A stretch of DNA of 24,471 bases from contig AJFK01000495.1 of assembly GCA_000467715.1 (NCBI GenBank), positions 1-24,471 of the forward strand, given 5' to 3'. This DNA is from Hysterium pulicare CBS 123377. Taxonomy: Eukaryota > Ascomycota > Dothideomycetes > Hysteriales > Hysteriaceae. Position numbers and translations under genes: made by a program. This document shows positions 9,363 through 18,441 of the stretch, one piece after another (position 1 is the first letter of the stretch; each line of letters begins with the position of its first letter). The notes under the pieces were generated by a model. That model ran no database searches. It worked only from the letters and a program-made list of their open reading frames with translations, and was not told the DNA's origin.

Positions 9363-10142
9363 TTAGAATATCCCCATCCTCTGACCCCACCCATCGACGT
9401 TCTTCGGGTTCACGACGATCTGGTAGGGGAAGGGATTTGCGTCCGTAGTCGTTATGGGCGGGATGTGATCTTTATCTCTATTGACGATGTTTACGATTTT
9501 AAGAGCGGCTTTATGGAGGGATTTTTCCATTGCGCGGCGGACTTTTAGGACGTCTAACAAGCCAAATCAGTATATCAGCTCCCAAGCCTTGTAACCCAAT
9601 CTTTCAAGAATGGGAAAGGGGTAAGTGTCAAGCATACCCGTCTCAGTCCTCGGCGTAGCAGTCGTGACATCCAACGTCCACATCTCCCAACAAACCTCCT
9701 CGTCCGCCTTCCCGAAACTGAAATACGTCTTCCGTCTGCGCTTCTCGAAGAAATGCACTGCTAGTTGTCCCCTTCCTCTTTGCTGATGCGTGCTTTCTAT
9801 CGCTCGCACGAGCGCGGTCGAGCGTTGCTCGATTAGCGTTTCCAGGTCGACATCATCGATGGCGGGGAGGGTGAGGTCGAGGAGGTCTCGCGTTAGGGGG
9901 GAGATGGAGGAGAAGTAGCGGTGGAAGAAGATCGTGTGGAGGATTGCTGGTGGAGCAAGGTCAGTGTATGTTTATGGCAGCATCGTATGAGAGGTGGGGT
10001 GAGAGAGGGATTGAGCGGGAGAAAGAGATGCGGGAGGCTTGAGAGGGGAGATTTGGATGGAGATACCTTTCACGACATCCTTCACACAAGCTGGATCTGC
10101 GAATACCTCGAGAATGTATTCGGGCGGCCGTCGTGGTTCCAT
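9363..10142 (-). CDS. atg101: Autophagy-related protein 101 (Atg101)
   Basis: HORMA-domain protein that pairs with Atg13 in the Atg1 kinase complex starting autophagosome formation; present in filamentous fungi and fission yeast, absent from Saccharomyces. Minus-strand exons 10142-10067, 9946-9638 and 9553-9363 join in frame (introns 120 and 84 bp, donors GTATCT and GTATGC, branch points ACTGAC and ACTGAT) into 191 residues, the family length. Conserved pieces: VVKAILHTIFFHRYF (23-37), which spans intron 1; LDLTLPAIDDVDLETLIEQ; GQLAVHFFEKRRRKTYFSFG (85-104); EEVCWEMWTLDV (108-119); KVRRAMEKSLHKAALKIVNI (132-151); and the C-terminal HIPPITTTDANPFPYQI (158-174). At the place of the animal WF finger this protein has YFSF (100-103). 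An out-of-frame ATG eight bases upstream overlaps the start. Confidence 0.95.
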
Positions 10143-11799
10143 ACTCGCATTTGCGGGGGTTTCCTTTCGAGAATGCGGATATTCAAGGGATTGCGGTCTC
10201 GCTCCCCGATCCTCAAATAACGCGGCGTACTCCTCTCTTCTTTCCGTTCGTAGTGAGATGAATCCTCGACAGTCCCAATCGCAGGTATTTCGTCAAGAGT
10301 GGGATATGTGTTCTTTGTTCGGAATGTGTGGGTTGAAGGTTGTTGCGTGGGCGCACAAGCTGAGATTTGTGGCGGCGGGGCAATTATCTTTTGACGTTCA
10401 CTCGTCGGCTCGGCCCAAAAGCTCACCCGCCCAGCAGCGCGATTTGTATTATGTAGTCTGACGTTGGTGAGATCATGCTTCGTTTTATAACACAAGACCG
10501 CGGCACTTCAAACCATGGCCTTGTGCTTTACTTAGCAACATCAGCCTTATCGCTCATGTCATGCAAGTCATATGGGCGCAGTGGCCGATCACATGTACGA
10601 TGCCATGTCTCTGTTGCCTACGCATTAGGGTTCGCATTTTGAGGCGTCGGTGTCTCAGATGGGAAGGAAGGGCGATCAGTATGACTGTTCACTCCTTCTC
10701 CGGGCCATAGTTTGAAGGCCGAAGTTTGCCTGAGGGTGCGTAGATACGTAGGTGATAGGTATTCTAACGACAATAGGAAAAACTTTCAGGATGCAATCGA
10801 GAAACTTTACAAAAGGTAGATCTGCCAAAGCATCCGAAACCCAGCAGCCGACAAGAGCTTAAGGAATGCTACACTCAAATGAATGACTCCACACACCCCG
10901 TTTCCCAGAGGTCAATCCTTCGTTACACTCCGCAGGAAACTTTACAAATACTTAAACATACAGGATCGGTAAAATTTAGTAGAGGAACTGGTTTCAGTAT
11001 AAAGAATGCTCTTAGGCCTTTTCTGGTAGACTCCGGACCAGTTGCCAACTACAGCAGCTTTCCATGGACAAGGACTTTATTCGAAGATCACGTTGATCGG
11101 GTAGTGGGAGTTTTTCTAATGGGCCGTTTTCAATCTAGTATCCCTCGAAATGAGGAGTTCCGCTCTCTTTCTTTTCACCAGGGACTAATTACTTTCACCC
11201 TCCCACGGCTAACAGCCTCCATGTTTAGTATGGCGTATCGTGGGATACAATACTATCTACTTGAGTTACTACAGAAGACCTCCTTCCATCGACCCATCCT
11301 TTCTTTCACCACTAGAGATCGTTAGCCGCCGAATGATATCCCCTAATCTTTGGGAGAGGGCCAGACAAACTGGCGCTGTACTAAGAATGTGTCGGGTTGA
11401 CATCCCTGATAACCTTGGAATGAAGGAGAGCGCTGTTTGGTGGGTTTTGTCGGAGAAAGGCCTTCACAGTGTCAGTCATAGGCGAAGGTCTTCTCGCCAC
11501 TACCCAATACTGGGATTGTAGACGGATGCATTGGTTATGTGTTTTGACGAGGTAAAGTGAAGAAGACAAGGCCAAGATGGAGCAATTCAGATGGAATACA
11601 TGTTTGGCGTTGTGAGTGTGGAGTGGTGAGGGTGAAGGCGGAAGGAGCAAATGGAGTGGGTCTATTCTACTAGAAGGCTAGCTGGGTTAGGTGGACAGAA
11701 GCAGCGAGTCTAAGAACAAACAATGAGGAAATGCAACAAGCGATTCCGAAAGACTATCGAAGAAGATGGGAGAAATGTACACTGCATAGCATCTCTTGT
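10143..11799. other. Intergenic region upstream of atg101, no confident gene
   Basis: About 1.7 kb with the atg101 promoter at its left edge. The only sizeable ATG-started ORF is 10879-11325 (+), listed separately as doubtful. Otherwise short frames only, no repeats, transposon remnants or RNA genes that I can identify. Confidence 0.5.
10879..11325 (+). CDS. Doubtful 148-codon ORF, hypothetical
   Basis: A single-exon ATG-to-TAG frame of 148 codons, beginning MNDSTHPVSQRS. It has no family motif, signal peptide or clear membrane segment, although the residue mixture is not extreme. It is the longest ATG-started frame in the 5-kb stretch between atg101 and gsk3. A frame this long is expected occasionally by chance in several kilobases read in six frames. 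I list it so that it can be checked, and think it more likely non-coding than coding. Confidence 0.15.
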   Translation: MNDSTHPVSQRSILRYTPQETLQILKHTGSVKFSRGTGFSIKNALRPFLVDSGPVANYSSFPWTRTLFEDHVDRVVGVFLMGRFQSSIPRNEEFRSLSFHQGLITFTLPRLTASMFSMAYRGIQYYLLELLQKTSFHRPILSFTTRDR

Positions 11800-12018
11800 C
11801 TATAGATATAGCGCCGCAGCCGGGATGCAGGCACCGCGCGAGAAAAGAATCTGTTCTAGCTCTCCGCAAGGGTGCTCGCCAATGAAGTGCCGCTTGAGCT
11901 CGTTCTTGCCGTTCTGCATGGGAAGGGCATGGCCACAGTATCCGCAAGAAGCATAATCTGTGAAGGCCCATTGCTCGCTCTTTCGCTCCGTCGGCCGGGA
12001 TCCAAGTGTGTTGATATT
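11800..12018 (-). pseudogene. C2H2-like zinc-finger coding fragment (terminal exon or relic)
   Basis: On the minus strand a frame runs from just after a TAA (12021-12019) to a TAG at 11802-11800. Its translation reads like protein: RPTERKSEQWAFTDYASCGYC, then GHALPMQNGKNELKRHFIGEH, then PCGELEQILFSRGACIPAAA. This is Cys-x2-Cys-x15-His-x4-His, a C2H2-type zinc-binding pattern with a long loop. There is no in-frame ATG before the finger, so it is not complete by itself. A possible acceptor, TTCACAG, ends at 11958 and would make 11957-11800 a terminal exon; I could not find a matching upstream exon, because frames above it are quickly closed. It may be the last exon of an unresolved gene or a decayed copy of a zinc-finger gene. 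DNA or protein binding is only inferred from the pattern. Confidence 0.35.
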
Positions 12019-14502
12019 TTAGCTCGACGGTAGAGAGGAAGCCTGTTTCTTGTATATATTCTATTCTTTCTCCTACCTCAGCGTGTTGCCAGCTGTCCGG
12101 CCCAATTTATGTCTTGCTCGTCTGCGTCAGTAGCCTCACGACCATCACGTGTATAGCCTTCTCCTGACACTTTTGGATGTTTTTTGTTTTAGACCCTTAG
12201 AACGATCTTCTGGTCCCTGGAAGTCGTTTCTTCTTCCAATCCCTCAAGACTGGTCGTTCGTTATGCGGAAGTCTCAGCGTGATTCAATGATGCCCTGGGC
12301 TCCCTATGACCGGTCTTGGGCGCGGAGCTATCTCATGCACAAGCGATTATGAGCACCGCTGTTGGGTTGCTACTCCCGCAACTGCCGGAAGTCAGGCACA
12401 AATGCCATGTGAAAACTAGTTTGAGCCAAGAGATGATGCGGACAAGAGGACAGAGTCAATAAACCTGAAACGAGTATAGTGAAAAGACTGATAACGGGCC
12501 TCGAAAAAGGCCCAGATGACTTTCGCCACCGTCCTCTAGTCTCGCTCTGAAGTCACCGTTAGACGCCCAATCAACCCAACAGCAACCTGCAGTGCAGCCT
12601 CGAACTGTACCTGACGCAAGTGGGGCCATGTTACAGAAAAGTGCCACTGAGTTGGTTCGTGGGCGTGGATATTGTAGAAATGGGACAAAGGGCAAGGAAA
12701 ATTGTTCGGCCGGCTCTGACCCAATGGACCGTCACCACGTTGAAGTGCGACGCGAGCCACATTCTGCAGCTGGTTCAAAATATGAGAACTCAGATTTCAA
12801 GCGGAACGGCGCGGCATGGCAGGTGATTTCGTGCAGTAGAGCTGCTTCAATTCTCGCGTGCAGCAGGAGGAAGATGTGTTGTTGGCTGTGCTGACAACCC
12901 AAGGTAAGGGCCAGCGAAGATTCGTTGGCTGGCTGGAATCAACGTGCCGATGCACCCCTCAACGTAGATCTCTCTGCTCGATCTTGTTGGTCGGGGAAGT
13001 AGGGAATGCAGCCATTGGAAGCCTTTCCATTAGCGAAGTGACCGGGGTGTTGAAGTTTTTTTGAACTATTCATCCATGAAGCTCCCCTTTTTGACTCGGT
13101 TTCGGTCCTGTCTTTCTTGTAAATGGTTGTGCTACATCAAATCGTGCCACTATTGCTGCGAAATTGCGAGTCTTACCGCTCGGCCTAGAGCTTCAATTAC
13201 TTGTGGAGGCAATCTAACGTTATCTCTGCACTTTAGCTCTTGAACATGTGCTGCAGCGTAAGGGCCCATTTCTACGGCTGCGTATGTGCAGTCTATTCCA
13301 GTGGTCCAGTAGACCGGTCAAATAGTCTTTGCAGTGATATTCCGTCCGACGTACTTGATGGAATAGAAGTCCGTCGTGCGAATGTGACTTGAATGTTGAA
13401 ATAGACTGAAGGGACGGATTGCTTGACAAATTCAGTAGATTCGCTCCGGCAAAAGTATATACCGCATGAACCTGTACCTACCTGCTATTCATAATTACTT
13501 CGCGCCAAGAGATGATGCATTTATCAAGAGAGAGCGAGAAGCGCCTAAATATCAGTCCATGCGCCTGAAGCCATAACGTCTTGCTGTTGAGCTTTCGTGG
13601 AACTAATGCGGGTGCTACGTGCTTACCAACACTTGATTTCACCTTGAAGGCTGAAGTAATGAGACGAATAGCAACCCACAGAAGTCAGTTCAATTCAGCT
13701 GACAAAGTAACGCAGCTCCCAAGCCCACACGCACACTGACAGTAATCCTACACGGTGCATGCGAGAATGATGATTTTATCAGCTCGATCGTCACACGGGG
13801 ACTAGCATGATCATCCGGTCGGAAGCATCGGTTGGTCGGTCGCTGCATCTCTGGTTGCATTGGGCTAAGCGCCTGGTGGGCAGATTCGAAGCGTTTCGAC
13901 GTCGTGTAACGGGCGGCAAAGAGACGAGAGAGGCGCGGGCTTAAACGCCAGCAATTGGATTGTAGGCTCTTCGCTCAGGCACCGGATACTGTCATTTGGG
14001 GCAGAACTAGATCTGGAGAGTGAACGAACTCCAACGGGGTGGAGGCTCTGCCGTCAACAGTGCGTCGGGTGGTGGCTGTGGCGTGGCCTTGGTCTCTTGC
14101 TGGGTCGAACCACTGATGAAAAAGGTCAGCTGCCCTTAAAAGCCCCCTGGACGTCGAGCATGGGCCGCTTCATGACGAGCTCCTCACATTCCTCTCTATT
14201 CTTTGGGAGACGGCTTTTCGCTTCTCGAGGCTCAGGAGTCGGTGCTGGTCTTGGAAGGCTGGAGTCGAGGACGCGGGTCGCCTCGACTGCGCCGTTGCAA
14301 CACCAAGATAGAATTCGCCATGCGCGGTCGAACGAGCAACCCTACCGCTTGCCGCTGGCTTGAATATTCCGTACATATGTGGTAATAGACGGTGATCCAA
14401 GCCACACGACGTTCGCTCGGACGCTGCGCTGTGAATGGTCGCTCCTTTCACGTGAGACGTGCGCGCATGCAACAAGTCAGGCCAGCGGAAGCTCTAGAGA
14501 TG
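12019..14502. other. Gene-poor stretch
   Basis: About 2.5 kb without a gene I can support. Reading frames are 60-100 codons at most, occur on both strands, and show no motifs or consistent splice structure. Base composition is mixed, not the extreme A/T of RIP-mutated repeats. No terminal repeats, target duplications or tRNA-like T-arms were recognised. The right part probably includes distal gsk3 promoter. Confidence 0.45.
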
Positions 14503-15173
14503 TTCAATTCAACTCCTGCTCAATCCCCAAATCTCCCTCGTCCTGCTCCAACCCAGCGCCTTCACCTCGCCATTGCCTCCTCGCCGTGCCCCGTCCGTCG
14601 AGCGCTTCCCCCGCCCGGCCCACAGTAAGCCTCCTCTGGTCGAGGTGATTGATTTAGCGGTGCGGTCTGAACTTGACGGTCAACGTGACCAACGAGCCTA
14701 CTAGCTTCCCGGTCTGGTAGCGGGGCTGGCTTCACAAACACTCTCCATCATCATCCCGCTCTCGTCATTCCTCTTCAGCAGCTGCAGCAGACATTCACCC
14801 TGGCACTTATTCTATCTTCGAGACATCTTCACCGAGCCTTCGTGTTGACTCAATTTCACCGCCTGGGGCCTCTTCCGTGTTGCGTTTGCCTCTTTAGCGA
14901 CAAGCCACTGCCACACTCTCAACAAGCCTTCATCACTTGATCAACCCGCCCAGCTACCGTGACGAAGCCCACTGCACATCTCTCCCGGCGCCCGCTCTTC
15001 TTCAACAACACACGACTGCATCATCAACACCACCTACACAACCACTCTTGCCCACAACGGACTTCATTACTAAGGGTCCTCGCTCCCAGCACCACCTCCT
15101 CAACTACAGTCCACCATACTCTCGATAGCCATCCGCGCGCTACAGCGGACCCTCCTCATAGACACCGCCAACA
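14503..15173 (+). promoter_or_regulatory. Probable long ATG-free 5' leader and promoter of gsk3
   Basis: The 671 bases before the gsk3 start contain no ATG on the coding strand; the last is at 14500-14502. The tract is rich in C and T with CAACA/CATCA-type runs, as in fungal 5' leaders. Absence of upstream start codons over this length suggests that much of it is transcribed and scanned by ribosomes. A GTAAGC at about 14625 and a CTAAG...CCCAG near 15070-15090 could mark a leader intron. The transcription start cannot be placed from sequence. Confidence 0.45.
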
Positions 15174-16691
15174 ATGACCCAGAACCGGCCATCGGCCTTT
15201 TCGAGCCTTCGAATGGGCGGTGAGTTCAGCCTGTCGCTCCAGGTTCCTGTGACTACTAACAATTCTGCAGAGGTTATACGCGAGAAGGTCCAGGATGGAG
15301 AGACTGGAGAATATAAAGACTTGGCGTACACTCAATGCAAGATTGTTGGGAATGGCTCGTTTGGCGTAGTATTTCAGACCAAGCTGTCGCCCAGTGGTGA
15401 AGACGCGGCTATCAAACGAGTTCTCCAAGACAAGCGGTTCAAGGTGAGTACTTGGCGGTCAAGGTCTGTGGCACTCACCATAATGCTGACTTTGAGCAGA
15501 ATCGAGAACTGCAGATTATGCGCATCGTCCGACATCCAAATATTGTAGAACTCAAAGCCTTCTTCTACAACAATGGCGAGCGTGTACGTGCTTGAAACTT
15601 AGCTGCTGACTTCTACGATCAATTTGGCTAATTCTCTCAACCACAGAAGGACGAAGTCTACCTCAATCTAGTCCTCGAATACGTTCCAGAGACGGTGTAC
15701 CGAGCCTCACGGTATTTCAACAAGATGAAGACGGTTATGCCAATCCTCGAAGTCAAACTCTACATCTATCAACTATTCCGGTCTCTCGCGTACATTCACT
15801 CGCAAGGCATATGCCATAGGGATATCAAGCCGCAGAACTTGTTGCTAGATCCCGCTACGGGAGTGTTGAAGTTGTGTGACTTTGGAAGTGCGAAGATTTT
15901 GGTCGAAAATGAGCCAAATGTCTCGTACATTTGCTCTAGATACTACAGAGCTCCAGAGCTCATCTTTGGTGCGACAAATTATACCACCAAGATCGGTATG
16001 TTCGGAGAATCTACCTCCGTCTGCTTGGCTAATTCTGTAAATTCTAGACGTTTGGTCCACCGGATGCGTCATGGCAGAGCTCATGCTCGGACAGCCATTG
16101 TTTCCTGGAGAATCGGGAATCGATCAGCTGGTCGAGATCATCAAAGTACTTGGGACACCAACTAGGGACCAAATTCGGACCATGAACCCTAATTACATGG
16201 AGCACAAGTTCCCCCAAATCAAGCCTCATCCGTTCAACAAAGTAAGTTGGAGGATCCCGTTTAAATTTGGCACTGGACTAACTACTTGATAGGTCTTCCG
16301 AAAGGCTGATGCGAATGCTATTGACTTGATTTCCAAGCTCCTCGAATATACGCCGACCCAACGACTATCGGCCATTGATGCTATGGTGCAACCGTTCTTC
16401 GATGAATTGCGGGACCCGAATACAAGACTCCCCGATTCGCGTCATCCCAATGGGGCTTCTAGGGATCTCCCCAACTTATTTGATTTCACTCATCATGGTA
16501 AATGCTCTTCTCGGCAAACAACTGTTGCCCCGCATTTGCTAATTTTTTTAGAACTTTCAATCGCGCCACAACTCAACCGGCAGCTGGTTCCGCCGCATAT
16601 CCGCCCGAGCTTGGCGAGTCGTGGTTTGGATTTCGAATCACCGGGTTTCAAACCTCTAACAAAAGACGAAATGATTGCAAGGTTGGATTAA
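15174..16691 (+). CDS. gsk3: Glycogen synthase kinase 3 (GSK-3) serine/threonine kinase
   Basis: CMGC-group protein kinase phosphorylating primed S/T-x3-pS/T substrates; in fungi it affects growth, development, stress and virulence. Seven exons: 15174-15219, 15271-15443, 15500-15583, 15647-15995, 16048-16241, 16293-16497 and 16552-16691, giving 396 residues, the family length. Introns are 51-63 bp and every join restores conserved sequence. Key residues: glycine loop GNGSFG (42-47), catalytic Lys64, HRD 158-160, DFG 179-181, activation-loop Tyr195 in [12 protein letters not shown]. The primed-phosphate pocket of animal GSK-3beta (Arg96, Arg180, Lys205) corresponds to Arg75, Arg159 and Lys184, all present. 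The C-terminal lobe ends with [15 protein letters not shown] and [10 protein letters not shown]. The start follows CCAACA and is the first ATG after a 671-base ATG-free tract. The animal inhibitory Ser9 motif is not clearly present. Confidence 0.97.
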
Positions 16692-18425
16692 CCATCCTGC
16701 CAAAAGCATGCGATACGATATCTTGTTTTGCGATTCAAGCGGCGTGGCATTTGTTTGTTTCCATCCCCTAGGACTTGAATGTTCTCCAAGGGCGGTGCAA
16801 ACTTTTCGAATCTCATTATGGCGTCGGTTTCTTGGGTGGTTTACATCAACATGTGAAGGCCCGTCCCTTGCGATCCTCGTGCTCATCTGAAAATGGTGCG
16901 AAATGTCATTCATCCTTTTCTTTCGGAATGGCTTTTGCTTTGCTTCTTCTTTCGAATTCCTAATCCTTTTCATTCTAGTTACTCCGCCATGAGAAGCCAA
17001 ATAGGTGTATATCTTTCACCTATGGTTTCTCAAGGGGGACCTGCGGATGCAGAATTGAAACGTTGCAATGGAAAGGGGAGGATGATAAAAATTCAAGGAG
17101 GTCTGGAACAAACATGTGAAACCGGTGGAATGACGTTCGACTCTGGGGTCATGCATTCGCCGAGGATGCGTTTTGCTTGCATGCGGGTGTTGTCTTTCTG
17201 GATTTTTGTTACAAATCATGGCGAGGCCTCTTCTTGACTCAATGGGCAGGGGTTTTCTCCTCTCGGCATCTAACGACTTAGTCCCAGCAATAGACTTGCG
17301 GATTACTGGTCTAAAGAGAGAGGAGCTCGACGTTTCTCATGTTGCTAGAGCGAGAAGGTCGAAGGCGAGGAATGAGGCCGTCCCAGGCTTTTCAATTCCT
17401 TTCTCGGCCACGGTGGCCTTCTTCTTTCTATGATAAGTAGACTTTTCTCACAGTTTTCTTCGATCGGGTGTTCTATTGGCCGTCCCTTCTCAATATAGCT
17501 ACGGGGCCATGCTGTGGTTAATATCAGCTTGGCTTGATGTATGCCAATGAAATCCCGTCTCTGATTATTTCGACCTTCTTGCTTGGATTACTATGTCCAT
17601 GCATGCTCTGACTCGACTCGCCCTGTCCTCTAGTCACTTGCTTAACTTCATGCAGGTAACTTTCTGGCTGTTTTTCTGCCTGCCGTGTTCCAAATCTTAG
17701 TGAGCCTATGTGCGATGAGCAGGGCTCTCTCTAAGTTTCGTTAATTGTCTGAATTGGCTGTCAATGATCATGATTCGTGATCTTGAATAAGCGATGGACT
17801 TATGTAGCAGTGGTATCAAAATCTTTCCCCTTTCAAAGCTCCTTTTTCTATTGCACGGACGAATCTGTGAACTTCGAGTACTCGACGAGAGCAACATATG
17901 CAGCTTCTCGATGACCTCTTCACCGGCTTTGGAATACTTAAATCTACACTTTGTCTCTCACACCAATCCTTGTTCCACACGATATCATAGCTAATCGCTC
18001 GACTCTCACCCTTGCACCTGCTCCTAGTGAGAGCATAGCACCTTGAGTCCTCTCTATCTATACTCTCTTGCAGTCTCCAAGTGATCGGATTGAAGTGGAA
18101 TTGCGCTTACCAAAGGTAGCTACTTACTTACTTGAGTAAGCTCCACTGAAGAAGCTCTGGCTTCAGTCGGTCCTCCCCTTAATCTGATTACAAGTATTGA
18201 AGCTCTACATAAGAGCGAGTGCGGATAACCAGGTGAAAGCGAACAGCTCGCAACTTGCATTACACCGCCTGAATCTGTCTTATCGAAGCCAACATTGCCA
18301 AGGTATATTTACTTCGAGTTGCAACTCACTTGGATCGGATATCCGTTCGACACCATCTTTCATTTCAATCTTCGACTTCCTCATTTGAGGTAGCTCGACC
18401 GCATCTGAGCACATCAACAACATCA
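16692..18425. other. Intergenic region, gsk3 3' flank and cap-binding gene promoter/leader
   Basis: About 1.7 kb between two plus-strand genes. Bases 17914-18425 contain no ATG on the plus strand and probably include the leader of the cap-binding gene. An inverted repeat at 18145-18167 and TACT repeats at about 18121-18133 lie in it. No coding region, tRNA or mobile element recognised in the rest. Confidence 0.5.
18145..18167. repeat. Small inverted repeat (possible leader hairpin)
   Basis: ACTGAAG at 18145-18151 and its exact reverse complement CTTCAGT at 18161-18167 are separated by 9 bases, so RNA could fold into a 7-bp stem. Just upstream, CTTACT-TG-AGTAAG (about 18127-18140) is a second short inverted repeat. 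Both fall in the probable leader or promoter of the cap-binding gene. Stems this short can arise by chance. Confidence 0.35.
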
Positions 18426-18437
18426 ATGAAAGGCTAA
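18426..18437 (+). promoter_or_regulatory. Minimal uORF (Met-Lys-Gly-stop) before the cap-binding gene
   Basis: ATG AAA GGC TAA ends four bases before the main ATG at 18442. It is the first ATG after a 512-base ATG-free tract. Its context is weak (T at -3) whereas the main ATG has A at -3, which would favour leaky scanning, with possible termination and reinitiation at the main start. Confidence 0.5.
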
Positions 18438-18441
18438 CAAG

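Noticed and set aside
10082-10495. 137-codon minus-strand ORF at the atg101 start
   Set aside because: Its C-terminal part is atg101 exon 1 read in the wrong frame. Only its last 22 codons matter, as a possible overlapping uORF.
12456-12894. Overlapping ORFs of 68-100 codons on both strands
   Set aside because: Several frames open together without motifs or splice signals, which points to chance rather than a gene.
14097-14648. ORFs of 60-101 codons on both strands upstream of gsk3
   Set aside because: Low-complexity Ser/Arg/Pro composition from C-rich DNA, no motif, and opposite strands open at once.
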